A stretch of 35,286 nt of DNA from Mediterranea sp. (in: CFB group bacteria) (GCA_031258135.1 JAIRNG010000083.1:1-35286), one strand, 5' to 3'; numbered from the stretch's first letter, positions 1 through 8,727 are shown. Numbers and translations are program-made. Notes: generated by a model from the sequence alone, not told the origin.

Positions 1-50
1 GCGCTCAGGATCATTGTGCTTAAAAGCGCCGGTAGTATCACTTTTCTCAT
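1..50 (-). CDS. Partial gene at left edge: N-terminal signal peptide of an exported protein
   Basis: Only the first 16-17 codons are in the window, reading leftward from an ATG at position 50. The peptide MRKVILPALLSTMILSA has a basic start followed by a hydrophobic run, as in a Sec signal peptide. The mature protein is outside the window, so no function can be given. A weak -7-like box (TATCTTCG, one mismatch to TAnnTTTG) lies upstream at 82-89 on the same strand, which supports a gene start here. The fragment is too short for the ORF track. Confidence 0.5.
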   Translation of the reverse strand, partial: MRKVILPALLSTMILS

Positions 51-222
51 GCGTATATCGTTTAAAAGTTATTTTATGCGACGAAGATACGGTATATTTG
101 GATAAAGACTATCATTTAATGGCCATTTTTCCATAGCTGTTTTTTTTCACTCATCTTTTGCAAGTTTTATACGGAATTTCTATAATAGTCGCGTAAATCC
201 ACATTTTAAAAATAAAAAATAA

Positions 223-534
223 GTCAATACAAACAGATTATAGCTTTATCATAGATAAAAATGAGACAATACAAATAGATTATAGCTTTATCATAGATAA
301 AAATGAGACAATATAAATAGATTATATCTTTCTCATAGATAAAAATAAGATAATACAAATAGATTATATCTTTCTCATAGATAAAAATGAGACAATATAA
401 ACGGATTATATCTTTCTCATAGATAAAAATAAGATAATACAAATGGATTATATCTTTCTCATAGATAAAAATGGAATAATACAAACGGATTGGAAATTTC
501 TCATAAATAAAAACATCATATAAAAATAGTTTTC
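223..534. repeat. 42-bp tandem repeat array with internal hairpins
   Basis: Six near-identical 42-bp units run from 241 to 492, with a partial unit before (223-240) and a degenerate one after (493-534). The region is strongly AT-rich. Each unit contains the inverted pair TATCT/AGATA. Some units also contain TCTCAT-N8-ATGAGA, a 6-bp stem; others carry one change in that stem. Because 42 is a multiple of three, the array reads through on the minus strand as a 112-residue ORF (224-562) of repeated IFIYEKDII peptides. I regard that ORF as a by-product of the repeat. Apart from this array and the edge gene, I see nothing in 1-609 beyond a small TGATC/GATCA palindrome at 556-570. Confidence 0.85.
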
Positions 535-609
535 CCGATTTTTTTAATAAATTTGTGATCATAAAGATCAGTTCTGCTTTTTTCTATACGACATTCATAT
601 AAAAAACCG

Positions 610-1356
610 ATGTATAAGAATTCTATCAAAGCATTTGCCTTTCGTTGCCTGACACTTCCTCCGTTTTTCGAGCTGGCGGACATCCTCGTGAATAAGGCGT
701 TGCCCGCCGACGTTGCGGACGAATTGGGACTCGGCGTGTCTTACCACAACGCGAAGCAATCGTTTGAGAAGCTGAAAGGCATCTTTCAGTATAATCCGGC
801 GATGCGACAAACGAAAGATGTGGTGGAAACCGTTACAAAAATCCGCCGGAAAATGATGCTGTTCAAAAGAATACTCCGCGAAATGGTGCTCGACACGGCA
901 GCGGGCGAACGGCTTGAAAACATTCGTCACATCAGATACATTGCGCATCCCTGTCTGGGAGAGATACAACACGGCGCGATGGCCGGCGTTGTAGCGAAAG
1001 CCCGGAAAATGGCCGATGCGCTGCGCACAACGGAGACCCTGCCGAAACTGACCGGGCTCGGACTGACCGCAATCGTGAACGACATTGCAACGTTGGCGGC
1101 CCAGGCCGACAACCTGCTGTTTCTGCGCGGCGAGGAAACGGCGTTCAAAAGAGCCCGGGGAACGGCCTGCAAGGTGCGCAAGACGCTGGAAAAGCAGCTC
1201 AGGTTCCTGTTTTACATCTACATCCCCGCCCATTATGTGGATGCCGCCGGACCGTTGGCCGCGAAATATGAACGGACCATCCTCGAAATCAACGGCACGC
1301 TCGACATCTACCGCCACCTCACCAAAGGCGGCAGCAGAAAAGGGTTTGAAAATTGA
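610..1356 (+). CDS. DUF6261-like hypothetical protein
   Basis: This is a 248-residue protein with no signal peptide or membrane segment. It is predicted to be largely helical and rich in Lys/Arg and Ala. The pattern GLTAIVNDIATLAAQADNLLFLR followed by a charged helix resembles the Bacteroidota family DUF6261, whose function is unknown. The match is from memory, so the family name is tentative. A 240-codon ORF lies antisense (595-1317). I prefer the plus strand because the protein reads like a known family and the start follows an AT-rich leader. The last two codons and the TGA stop lie inside the left inverted repeat of the next element, so the present C-terminus may have been set by that element. 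Confidence 0.55.
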   Translation: MYKNSIKAFAFRCLTLPPFFELADILVNKALPADVADELGLGVSYHNAKQSFEKLKGIFQYNPAMRQTKDVVETVTKIRRKMMLFKRILREMVLDTAAGERLENIRHIRYIAHPCLGEIQHGAMAGVVAKARKMADALRTTETLPKLTGLGLTAIVNDIATLAAQADNLLFLRGEETAFKRARGTACKVRKTLEKQLRFLFYIYIPAHYVDAAGPLAAKYERTILEINGTLDIYRHLTKGGSRKGFEN

Positions 1357-1699
1357 AAATTACGCTAAACTATAGAGACATGGAGGAAAAAGAGATAATA
1401 AAGAGGTAATAGAGGAAGTAGACACGGATTACACGGATTTTAAACACGGATAATAAATTATAAGGATGAATACGGATTTTCTGTGTTTAAAAAGATAAAA
1501 GCACTGCATTTAATCTGCGTAAATCCGCGTTAATCTGCGTTTCAAAAATCTTCATGAAATTGAAAAATCCGTGTAATCCGTGTAATCCGTGTCCCTTTCT
1601 TTTTATAAAGCGGATCAAGAGCGAAGCCTCTGTGCATCTCTCGTCTTCTTCATTAAAATTAAACCTGTGTCTCTGTGTTTAGCGTAATTTTCAATTTTC
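1348..1699. repeat. Intergenic element with nested inverted repeats (copy 1)
   Basis: The outer arms are an exact 23-bp inverted repeat: 1348-1370 begins GAAAATTGAAAATTACGC and 1677-1699 is its reverse complement. Further matches just inside (AGAGACA against TGTCTCT) extend it. An inner inverted repeat pairs 1422-1440 with 1575-1593, built from ACACGGATT words, and the spacer holds degenerate copies such as AATCTGCGT. No ORF of note lies inside. A second element of the same plan is at 31354-31555. It fills most of the gap between the DUF6261-like gene and cbiA. It may be a non-autonomous mobile or palindromic intergenic element, but no transposase or target duplication is visible. Confidence 0.8.
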
Positions 1700-1716
1700 A
1701 ACTTTCAATTTATTAC

Positions 1717-1724
1717 TATCTTTG
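1717..1724 (+). promoter_or_regulatory. Bacteroidota -7 box upstream of cbiA
   Basis: TATCTTTG matches the TAnnTTTG -7 consensus of the Bacteroidota housekeeping sigma factor. It ends 16 nt before the cbiA ATG at 1741, so transcription would begin around 1731. No clear TTTG -33 box is seen at the usual spacing. The box lies just outside the right arm of the inverted-repeat element. It argues for the start at 1741 rather than the ORF-track start at 1675. Confidence 0.55.
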
Positions 1725-1740
1725 CCGGAAACCGAAAAAG

Positions 1741-3072
1741 ATGGATTCAATCACACGTCCGCAATTTCTGATTGCCGCACCCGCTTCGGGAGCGGGGAAG
1801 ACCTCCCTGAGCATGGGGCTGATGAAACTGCTGGCCCGTAAGGGAAAGAAAGTCCAGCCCTTCAAATGCGGGCCGGACTACATCGACCCCTATTTTCACG
1901 AACTCGCCGCAGGACGTCCGTCCGTCAATCTGGACACCTTTATGGCTACCGAAAGTCATGTACGGCAATTGTACCGCCGGTATTCGGAGGCGGCGGACAT
2001 CTGCATCGCAGAAGGCATGATGGGGCTGTTCGACGGATACGACGGCCGGAAAGGATCGGCTGCGGACATCGCCCTGTTGCTGGGTCTCCCCATCGTCCTG
2101 GTGATAGACGCAAGCTCAACGTCATATTCGGTTGCCGCACAGATCTACGGTTTCAGGAACTTCGACCCCCGGTTGCAAATGGCCGGAGTGATCTTCAACC
2201 GCGTAGGGTCGGAGCGGCACGAGGCGATGCTGCGAAACGCTTGTGGAGATGTGGGCGTGGCTTGTCTGGGGTGTGTCCGCCGCAATGAAGAACTTCAGCT
2301 GAAATCCCGTTACCTGGGACTCGACATCAGTCCTAACGAAAACGGGCAAACCATCGACGCATGGGCCGGATTTCTGGAAGAACAGATTGATCCGGATTTA
2401 CTGTTGGAACAGACCATGCGGCCGCTTCCCGCATGCGATGCGCCCGCAACGGAGCCGCAAAACGGCAGGTTGCGCATAGCCGTGGCAAGAAACCGGGAGT
2501 CATTCGCCTTTATCTATGAGGAAACGCTGACCCGCCTGCGGGAATTGGGAAAAATCATCTTTTTCGACCCGGAAACCACCGAAAGGCTACCGCGCGACAT
2601 TGATTTGCTCTATCTGCCGGGCGGATACCCGGAGAAAAGAGCAAGCCGGCTTACCGCCGGCGGCATGCACGGGGATATCCGGCAATACATCGGGAATGGC
2701 GGCCGTACCCTGGCCGAATGTGGCGGAATGATATACCTGAGCCGGGGAATCACGGACGAAAAGACATTCAGTCCCATGGTTGGCGTATTCCCTTTCACCA
2801 TCGCAACGGGAAAGAACCGGAGACGCCTCACCCTGGGGTACAGGCAGTTCGAGTATAACGGGCAACAGCTCCGCGGCCACGAATTTCACTACACGCAGTT
2901 CGGGGACGACCAGCTGTCCATACCCTCTGCGGCACAGGTGTACGATGCCATGGGACAGCCCGTCGATACGCCGGTCTTCCGGTACAAAAACGTCATCGCA
3001 AGCTACACGCACCTGTACCTCGGCGAGGTTGACATCCTGAAATTATGGAACGACAATCATAACCCCCGATAA
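1741..3072 (+). CDS. cbiA: Cobyrinate a,c-diamide synthase (CbiA/CobB)
   Basis: This enzyme amidates the a and c side chains of cobyrinate using glutamine and ATP, an early step of the late cobalamin pathway. The 443 residues show an N-terminal dethiobiotin-synthetase-like ATPase domain with P-loop APASGAGKTS (about 13-22), then CGPDYIDPYFH and AEGMMGLFDGYDG. The C-terminal glutamine amidotransferase domain has LPGGYPE, the nucleophile Cys327 in AECGGM, and His424 in SYTHLY. The start at 1741 is preferred. The upstream 22 codons of the ORF-track version lie in the repeat and promoter region and do not resemble the family. It heads a five-gene operon, with 3 nt to the adenosyltransferase gene. 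Confidence 0.95.
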   Translation: MDSITRPQFLIAAPASGAGKTSLSMGLMKLLARKGKKVQPFKCGPDYIDPYFHELAAGRPSVNLDTFMATESHVRQLYRRYSEAADICIAEGMMGLFDGYDGRKGSAADIALLLGLPIVLVIDASSTSYSVAAQIYGFRNFDPRLQMAGVIFNRVGSERHEAMLRNACGDVGVACLGCVRRNEELQLKSRYLGLDISPNENGQTIDAWAGFLEEQIDPDLLLEQTMRPLPACDAPATEPQNGRLRIAVARNRESFAFIYEETLTRLRELGKIIFFDPETTERLPRDIDLLYLPGGYPEKRASRLTAGGMHGDIRQYIGNGGRTLAECGGMIYLSRGITDEKTFSPMVGVFPFTIATGKNRRRLTLGYRQFEYNGQQLRGHEFHYTQFGDDQLSIPSAAQVYDAMGQPVDTPVFRYKNVIASYTHLYLGEVDILKLWNDNHNPR

Positions 3073-3075
3073 CCC

Positions 3076-3657
3076 ATGAAACGGATATACACCCGGACGG
3101 GCGACCGCGGAACTACAGGCATCCACGGCGGCCAACGCGTAGATAAAGACGATATACGCATCGAAGCCAACGGATGCCTGGATGAACTGAATGCCGTGAT
3201 CGGCATCATCCGTTCGCTTCTTCCGGCGGAACATGCCTGGCAGGAAATGCTCCACCGGATACAACACGAAACAATGATCGTGATGAGCCACGTGGCCACC
3301 CCGTCGGCCATCCGGGAGAAGAACCCGAATGTGCTTCCGGAGAACCTCACGGCCTATTGTGAACAACAGATGGACGGGATGACCGCTCAACTGGAAGACA
3401 ACGGCTACTTCATCCTCCCCGGAGGCGCTCCCGTATCGGCGCAATGCCAATTCGCACGCACCGTAGCCCGGAGGGCGGAACGCCGGCTATGGACACTGAA
3501 CCGGAAAGACCCTGTCCCCCATGAGATACTGACCTTCATCAACCGGCTTTCCGACCTGCTCTTTGTGATGGCGCGTTTCGACATGCAACAACAAAACCTG
3601 CCGGAGGAACGGTGGCAGTCATTCGCATACAAGAAAAAACGATCACAACATGACTAA
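3076..3657 (+). CDS. pduO: ATP:cob(I)alamin adenosyltransferase, PduO type
   Basis: This enzyme transfers the 5'-deoxyadenosyl group of ATP to cob(I)inamide or cob(I)alamin to make the Co-C bond. The 193-residue protein has the PduO-family N-terminal ATP-binding motif TRTGDRGTT (residues 6-14). It also has the RRAER segment and the helix NRLSDLLFVMAR. The family's usual length is 180-200. The position between cbiA and cbiP fits adenosylation before the four amidations by CbiP. Its 3' end overlaps the cbiP start by 8 nt, which suggests translational coupling. CobA/CobO-type enzymes have a P-loop that is absent here. Confidence 0.93.
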   Translation: MKRIYTRTGDRGTTGIHGGQRVDKDDIRIEANGCLDELNAVIGIIRSLLPAEHAWQEMLHRIQHETMIVMSHVATPSAIREKNPNVLPENLTAYCEQQMDGMTAQLEDNGYFILPGGAPVSAQCQFARTVARRAERRLWTLNRKDPVPHEILTFINRLSDLLFVMARFDMQQQNLPEERWQSFAYKKKRSQHD

Positions 3658-5143
3658 GCAACGATTACATCCCATCATGTTTGCAGGTACGGGCAGCGAC
3701 GTAGGCAAGAGCGTCATTGCCACGGGATTCTGCCGGATATTCAAACAGGACGGTTATACTCCCGCTCCGTTCAAGGCGCAAAACATGGCGCTGAATTCCT
3801 ACGCTACCCCGGAAGGACTTGAGATAGGGCGCGCACAAGCCGTTCAGGCCGAAGCGGCAGGCATACCCTGCCATACGGATATGAACCCGCTACTGCTCAA
3901 ACCGTCGTCCGACCACACATCACAGGTGGTGCTGAACGGCAAACCGGCCGGCAATCGCAACGCTTACGATTATTTCCGCAAGGAAGGACGGGAAGAACTC
4001 CGCAGGGCCGTTCACGACGCTTTCGACCGGTTGGAGAAACGCTACAATCCGGTGGTCATGGAAGGAGCGGGAAGCATATCGGAGATCAATCTCCGCGAAA
4101 GCGACCTGGTCAACCTGCCGATGGCCATCCATGCGGGAGCGGACGTCATACTCGTCGCAGACATTGACCGGGGCGGCGTCTTTGCCGCTGTATACGGCTC
4201 AATCATGCTGCTCAATGACGAAGAGCGGCGCCACATCAAAGGCATACTTATCAATAAATTCAGAGGAGACATCCGGTTGTTCGAACCGGGAGTGAAAATG
4301 CTGGAAGAACTGTGCAAAGCGCCCGTCGTGGGAGTCGTACCGTATTACAGGGATATATACATTGAAGAAGAAGACTCCGTGGCGCTCCGGACGAAACAGA
4401 CGCAGGCGGAATATGGAAAAATAAACATTGCCGTGATTCTGCTCCGCCATCTGTCGAACTTCACGGATTTCAATACATTGGAACGCGACCCGCGCGTTCA
4501 TCTGTTCTACACAAACAATACGGAAGAGATCATGAAAGCGGATATTGTCCTGCTCCCGGGAAGCAAAAGTACGCTGTCCGACCTTTACGAACTGCGCCGT
4601 AACGGAGCGGCGCAGGCCATTGTCCGCGCACACCGGGAAGGAGCCACAGTCATGGGAATCTGCGGCGGCTATCAACTGATGGGACAAGAGGTCTGCGATC
4701 CCGACCGGATGGAAGGAGAAATCGAACGGCTGCCCGGACTGGGATTATTGCCCGTAACCACCCGCATACAGGGAGAAAAGATCACCCGGCGGGTGAAATT
4801 CCGTTTCCACGGCTCGGAAGACAGTTGTGAAGGATACGAAATACATACGGGCGTCACCACACCTGTGGAAGAAGGAAAGGAATCCCCCCTGACTTTCATT
4901 TCCGGCGAATCGCGGACAGACGGATACTTCAAAGATCATACGTGCATGGGAACATACATACACGGTATACTGGACAATCCGTCATTCATCGGCTACCTGC
5001 TGAAACCATTCGCAAACAAGCCGGAGAAAATGATGTTCGATTATAAGACATTCAAGGAAGAGCAATACGACAAACTGGCCGGCCACATACGCAACCACGT
5101 TGACCTTCCGTTAATTTACAACATCTTATCGGGACATGATTAA
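3650..5143 (+). CDS. cbiP: Cobyric acid synthase (CbiP/CobQ)
   Basis: This enzyme amidates side chains b, d, e and g of adenosylcobyrinate a,c-diamide, using glutamine and ATP. The 497 residues carry an N-terminal MFAGTGSDVGKSV P-loop, then PFKAQNMALNS and NPLLLKPSSD, which are typical of CobQ. The C-terminal type 1 glutamine amidotransferase domain has LLPGSKST, nucleophile Cys338 in GICGGYQLMG, and His438 in TYIHGILDN. Length matches the family (about 490). It overlaps the adenosyltransferase gene by 8 nt and the downstream cobD gene by 8 nt, so the operon is tightly packed. Confidence 0.96.
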   Translation: MTKQRLHPIMFAGTGSDVGKSVIATGFCRIFKQDGYTPAPFKAQNMALNSYATPEGLEIGRAQAVQAEAAGIPCHTDMNPLLLKPSSDHTSQVVLNGKPAGNRNAYDYFRKEGREELRRAVHDAFDRLEKRYNPVVMEGAGSISEINLRESDLVNLPMAIHAGADVILVADIDRGGVFAAVYGSIMLLNDEERRHIKGILINKFRGDIRLFEPGVKMLEELCKAPVVGVVPYYRDIYIEEEDSVALRTKQTQAEYGKINIAVILLRHLSNFTDFNTLERDPRVHLFYTNNTEEIMKADIVLLPGSKSTLSDLYELRRNGAAQAIVRAHREGATVMGICGGYQLMGQEVCDPDRMEGEIERLPGLGLLPVTTRIQGEKITRRVKFRFHGSEDSCEGYEIHTGVTTPVEEGKESPLTFISGESRTDGYFKDHTCMGTYIHGILDNPSFIGYLLKPFANKPEKMMFDYKTFKEEQYDKLAGHIRNHVDLPLIYNILSGHD

Positions 5144-6149
5144 AGGACACGGAGATGATATTCATGCGTACAACCGGCCCATTCTGAGCAATTTCAGCTC
5201 CAACGTATACCATGGAGCCGACCTGTCGGGGCTGAACGCGCACCTGTGCAGCCGGATTCCGTCGATAACGAATTATCCGGAACCGGAACCTTATACCCTG
5301 GAAAAGAAACTGGAAGAGGTCCATCATCTACCGCCCGGATCGGTTTGTGTGACGAATGGCGCAACGGAAGCGATCTACCTGATAGCCCAGACCTTCAGGG
5401 GAACACATTCGGCGATCTTTGTTCCGACATTCGGCGAATATGCCGACGCATGCCGCATACACGGACACCGGGTCACGTCAGTCCATACACCGGAACGCAT
5501 ACCCAAACAAGCGGGAATGGTGTGGATATGCAACCCCGGTAATCCTACCGGAACGGTGTGGGACAAAACGCAACTCACCGAACTTGTTCAATCCCATCCG
5601 AAAGCCTGCTTTGTCATTGACCAGGCGTATGAGCATTTCACCGCAAAGGAGATATTCTCTGCCGGAGAAGCCCGGCATTTTGCCAATGTGATACAACTGC
5701 ACTCCATGACCAAACGATACGCCATACCCGGATTACGGTTGGGATACATCACCGCCTCCGCCGGATGGATACGGCGCTTGCGGACAAACCGCATGCCATG
5801 GTCTGTGAACCGGCTGGCCATTGAAGCCGGTTTATATCTGACAACGCATCCTGTCGCATACAGCATGGACATACAGGCCTACCTGGCGGAAGCCAACAGA
5901 CTGAAAGAAGCGCTGGAAGCCACAGGAGCGATTGATGTCCGGCCGACGGATACGCACTACATGCTTGCCCGTCTGCGTTTCGGCAGAGCGAAAGCGCTGA
6001 AAGACTTTTTAGCCGGCGAATATGGCTTTCTTATTCGTGACGCCTCAAACTTTGAAGGACTGAGTGAAGCATTTTTCCGCGTCACGACGCAATCACCCGG
6101 AGAAAACAGGATATTGGTAGATCACATAAACGAATGGCTTGCCCTGTGA
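5136..6149 (+). CDS. cobD: L-threonine-O-3-phosphate decarboxylase (CobD-like PLP enzyme)
   Basis: This is a fold-type I PLP enzyme of 337 residues that probably makes (R)-1-amino-2-propanol O-2-phosphate, the linker between corrin ring and nucleotide loop. Visible motifs are SNFSSNVY near the N-terminus, TNGATEAIYL, CNPGNPTGT and an Asp in VIDQAYEHFT. The PLP-binding Lys193 lies in SMTKRYAIPGLRLGY. It resembles histidinol-phosphate aminotransferases, but the cobalamin operon and the NP(G)NPTG/SMTK pattern favour CobD. In the aerobic nomenclature the equivalent gene is cobC. It overlaps cbiP by 8 nt, and cbiB begins at its stop codon. Confidence 0.88.
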   Translation: MIKGHGDDIHAYNRPILSNFSSNVYHGADLSGLNAHLCSRIPSITNYPEPEPYTLEKKLEEVHHLPPGSVCVTNGATEAIYLIAQTFRGTHSAIFVPTFGEYADACRIHGHRVTSVHTPERIPKQAGMVWICNPGNPTGTVWDKTQLTELVQSHPKACFVIDQAYEHFTAKEIFSAGEARHFANVIQLHSMTKRYAIPGLRLGYITASAGWIRRLRTNRMPWSVNRLAIEAGLYLTTHPVAYSMDIQAYLAEANRLKEALEATGAIDVRPTDTHYMLARLRFGRAKALKDFLAGEYGFLIRDASNFEGLSEAFFRVTTQSPGENRILVDHINEWLAL

Positions 6150-7093
6150 TGACGGTCATTGCATATTTCACGCTTCCTTTACTCATCGGATGGACAGGAG
6201 ATAAAATTCTGGGAGACCCCGCCCGGCTCCCTCACCCTGTCGTGGGTTTCGGTAAACTCATAGCGTGGGGTGAGCGCCGGTTCAATAAAGGCGCCCATAA
6301 AGCGCTTAAGGGAGGAGCATGGTCTATCTTCTTGATTCTCCTGGCCTTTACTGTCTCCGGCCTCTTTCTATATGGCGCCGCTCAGCTGTCCATCCGGCTT
6401 TATATGATAATCGGCTCCGTATCCGTGTTCTACTGTCTGGCCGGAACGACACTGATCCGTGAAGTCCGCATGGTCTTTCGGGCGGTCGGCCGTTCTCTTG
6501 ACGAAGGCAGGCGACAGGTCGGACGTATCGTTGGCCGGGACACATCCGGATTGTCTGCACAGGAAGTACGCACCGCAGCGCTGGAAACATTGGCCGAGAA
6601 CCTGAGTGACGGCGTGATCGCTCCCCTGTTCTGGTACTTCATAGCGGGCGTGCCCGGCATGTTCGCCTACAAAATGATCAACACGCTGGATTCCATGATC
6701 GGATACAGGAATGAGCGGTATCTACAGTTCGGACGGATAGCTGCGCATATAGATGATGTTGCAAACTACATCCCGGCCCGCCTGACGGCAGGATTGATGG
6801 TCATAGTCAGCGGGCAATGGTCGCTTACGGGATTTGTCCGCAACTACGGCAACCAACATGCAAGCCCGAACTCAGGCTACCCGGAAGCTGCACTGGCCGG
6901 AATACTGGATTGCCGCTTTGGCGGTCCGCATGATTACTTTGGAGAACCGGTCTGCAAACCATATATCGGCCATAATGAACGGGAACTGACAGACAGTGAT
7001 ATGAAGAAAGCCATCCGTATCAATCAACGGACAGAAATTGCAATGATAACAGGGATCGTTATCATTCAATCAGCTATTATTTATGCTGTATAA
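6149..7093 (+). CDS. cbiB: Adenosylcobinamide-phosphate synthase (CbiB), inner membrane
   Basis: This enzyme joins aminopropanol (phosphate) to adenosylcobyric acid to give adenosylcobinamide (phosphate). It is a polytopic membrane protein with hydrophobic segments near the start, near residues 50-100, around 165-180 and at the C-terminus. Family motifs are GDPARLPHPVVGFGKLI, the ALETLAENLSDGVIAPLFWY segment, and GNQHASPNSGYPEAALAG. I chose the ATG at 6149 because it overlaps the cobD stop as TGATG, a usual coupling arrangement. The ORF-track start at 6134 adds five residues and remains possible. It is the last gene of the plus-strand cobalamin operon; the R-M pair follows in the opposite direction. 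Confidence 0.93.
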   Translation: MTVIAYFTLPLLIGWTGDKILGDPARLPHPVVGFGKLIAWGERRFNKGAHKALKGGAWSIFLILLAFTVSGLFLYGAAQLSIRLYMIIGSVSVFYCLAGTTLIREVRMVFRAVGRSLDEGRRQVGRIVGRDTSGLSAQEVRTAALETLAENLSDGVIAPLFWYFIAGVPGMFAYKMINTLDSMIGYRNERYLQFGRIAAHIDDVANYIPARLTAGLMVIVSGQWSLTGFVRNYGNQHASPNSGYPEAALAGILDCRFGGPHDYFGEPVCKPYIGHNERELTDSDMKKAIRINQRTEIAMITGIVIIQSAIIYAV

Positions 7094-7129
7094 AGGGGGG
7101 ATTAAGCATTGGAAGATATTGAACTCTTT

Positions 7130-7915
7130 TTATAAAATTACAGTCGCATCTTCGTATAGATTTGGAAAACAATTTCGTCTTAATCTGAACTTCGTTCCAT
7201 GATTATGTCTTGTTCTTGCATCAAAATCAACTAAAATATTGCCGCTTTCGAGTTCTTTCAAAAATCCTTCAAATGAAAACTTTTGCAGCATTGTAACTTT
7301 TGAATATTTATAGTATTCTTTACCGTTTTCTTTTTTGACTTCAGCTTGTACATAGAAACAATTCAAAAGTTTTGTCCCTGCCTTGTTTGCTAAATCGTCA
7401 AATCCCCAATATGGTTGAGGATTTAATTCAGTCAACCCAATTTTCTTTTCAACCGATTTAAGCCAATCTTTATGAATATCAGCTACTTTAGTGAAATCAA
7501 ACGAAATTAGAACTTTGCGATTTTCTCTGTCTATTTTTACCATAAACCCTCTGTCGCTTGTAGAGTTTCCATGAATCGTTTGGCGAAAACTCATTTCTTC
7601 ATCGGGAAACGAAAAACCCGCCTTTTGGTGCTTCCAACCATAATTCAACAGCAACATTTGTGGAACAAATTTGACTGCACGAGGTGAAGGCTCTGTATGA
7701 AACAAAGTCGTTAAGGATGAAGAGTTGAGTCGTTGGGTTTTCAATTCCCATTCGGCAGCATTTGGAATCGGCAGATTGTTTTCTTTAATACCTAATAATT
7801 TTTCAAGTGTATTGCCAATTCCGCCGACATTGCCTTCTCGAACATTTTCAATCCAACCCTGTTGGGCAATTTCCTTAAACTCGTTTATAAGAGTTTCTTT
7901 TGTGTATAATTTCAT
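7130..7915 (-). CDS. Type II restriction endonuclease, MvaI/BcnI family
   Basis: This 261-residue protein is likely a monomeric type II nuclease. GNVGGIGNTLEKLLGIKENN (about residues 24-43), followed by IPNAAEWELKTQR, is the signature of the MvaI/BcnI family, with the catalytic E-x-K within WELKT. Characterised members cut CCWGG (MvaI) or CCSGG (BcnI); the exact site here cannot be read from sequence. The ORF track starts 37 codons earlier, inside the methyltransferase gene. I chose the ATG at 7915, one nucleotide after the methyltransferase TAA, where MKLYTKETL begins family-like sequence. Co-transcription after the methyltransferase would delay the nuclease until modification is established. 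Confidence 0.85.
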   Translation of the reverse strand: MKLYTKETLINEFKEIAQQGWIENVREGNVGGIGNTLEKLLGIKENNLPIPNAAEWELKTQRLNSSSLTTLFHTEPSPRAVKFVPQMLLLNYGWKHQKAGFSFPDEEMSFRQTIHGNSTSDRGFMVKIDRENRKVLISFDFTKVADIHKDWLKSVEKKIGLTELNPQPYWGFDDLANKAGTKLLNCFYVQAEVKKENGKEYYKYSKVTMLQKFSFEGFLKELESGNILVDFDARTRHNHGTKFRLRRNCFPNLYEDATVIL

Positions 7916-7916
7916 T

Positions 7917-8693
7917 TTAGTCAAATAATTTAGGCGTATGAAATTTTGAGATTTCACTTTGTTTCTTGTTTTTAGCGATTCTTTTTTCTGCCATTTCACA
8001 ATAATCAGGCGATAATTCAATGCCAATATAATTTCGTTTCAGCCCCATTGCAACAATAGCTGTTGTACCGCTCCCCATAAACGGGTCTAAAATAACTTGT
8101 GCATTTGTAGAGCCGATAATTCTATCTATTAAAGCGACAGGGAAAGGTGCAGGATGTCCATTTTTCATTTCTTGCGTAAATTCCCAAACATCGCCTACGC
8201 CATTTGATTTGGGTACAAGTTTAAAATCAGGTTTGGCTATTAAATAAATCACTTCATAAGTTGGCAAAAAATAACCGGGGTTAAAGTTTATTCCGCCTTT
8301 TCGCCGCCAAATTATTATTTGCCTAACTGGAAAACCACTTACAATATCCTGTCTGTCTTGCAATAAACCGTCTTGTACCCGCCATTTATGATTGTAAAAA
8401 ACTGCACCGTCATTCTTTATCAAACGAAACATTTCAGTTAAACAATCGCGCTGCCACTGTGTATATTCTTCGTGTGGCATATTGTCATCATAATGGCTAT
8501 AACCATTTTGCAAAGCCGCATTTGCCCATTTTCCGCTTGTAGTACAAGGTTTCATTCCGTTGCCTGTGGAATTTTTGAGATTGTACGGTGGTGAAGTTAC
8601 GACCAAATCAATTGAATTGCTTGGCATTTCTTTCATTATTGGTAAGCAATCGCCGCAAATGATTTTATTTAATATTTCGGTTATATCTCGCAT
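7917..8693 (-). CDS. Type II DNA methyltransferase, beta-class, SPPY (probably N4-cytosine)
   Basis: This is an S-adenosylmethionine-dependent DNA methyltransferase with motif IV TSPPYN near the N-terminus and motif I-like DPFMGSGTT near the C-terminus, which is beta-class order. SPPY is typical of N4-methylcytosine enzymes and agrees with the N4mC partners of MvaI and BcnI, so it likely protects the site cut by the adjacent nuclease. The ORF track starts at 8714. The upstream -7 box would place transcription start near 8713, so the ATG at 8693 (MRDITEIL) is more likely, giving 258 residues. The stop lies 1 nt before the nuclease ATG. Base composition is AT-rich like its partner. Confidence 0.88.
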   Translation of the reverse strand: MRDITEILNKIICGDCLPIMKEMPSNSIDLVVTSPPYNLKNSTGNGMKPCTTSGKWANAALQNGYSHYDDNMPHEEYTQWQRDCLTEMFRLIKNDGAVFYNHKWRVQDGLLQDRQDIVSGFPVRQIIIWRRKGGINFNPGYFLPTYEVIYLIAKPDFKLVPKSNGVGDVWEFTQEMKNGHPAPFPVALIDRIIGSTNAQVILDPFMGSGTTAIVAMGLKRNYIGIELSPDYCEMAEKRIAKNKKQSEISKFHTPKLFD

Positions 8694-8719
8694 ATTTTTA
8701 CTTTTTAAATCCATATTGG

Positions 8720-8727
8720 CAAAGGTA
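8720..8727 (-). promoter_or_regulatory. -7 box of the R-M operon
   Basis: On the minus strand the sequence reads TACCTTTG, a perfect TAnnTTTG box. It lies between cobC and the methyltransferase, so the R-M pair seems to carry its own promoter. No good -33 TTTG at 19-21 nt is seen. Its position argues against translation from the ATG at 8714. Confidence 0.55.

Noticed and set aside
224-562. 112-codon minus-strand ORF as a gene
   Set aside because: It is the translation of a 42-bp tandem repeat. The frame is open because the period is divisible by three, and there is no non-repeat domain.
595-1317. 240-codon ORF antisense to the DUF6261-like gene
   Set aside because: The plus-strand product resembles a known family, while the antisense product has no recognisable motif and begins inside the leader region.
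1357-1740. Cobalamin riboswitch ahead of cbiA
   Set aside because: The gap is filled by inverted repeats and a promoter box. No B12-box-like conserved core was found by eye.
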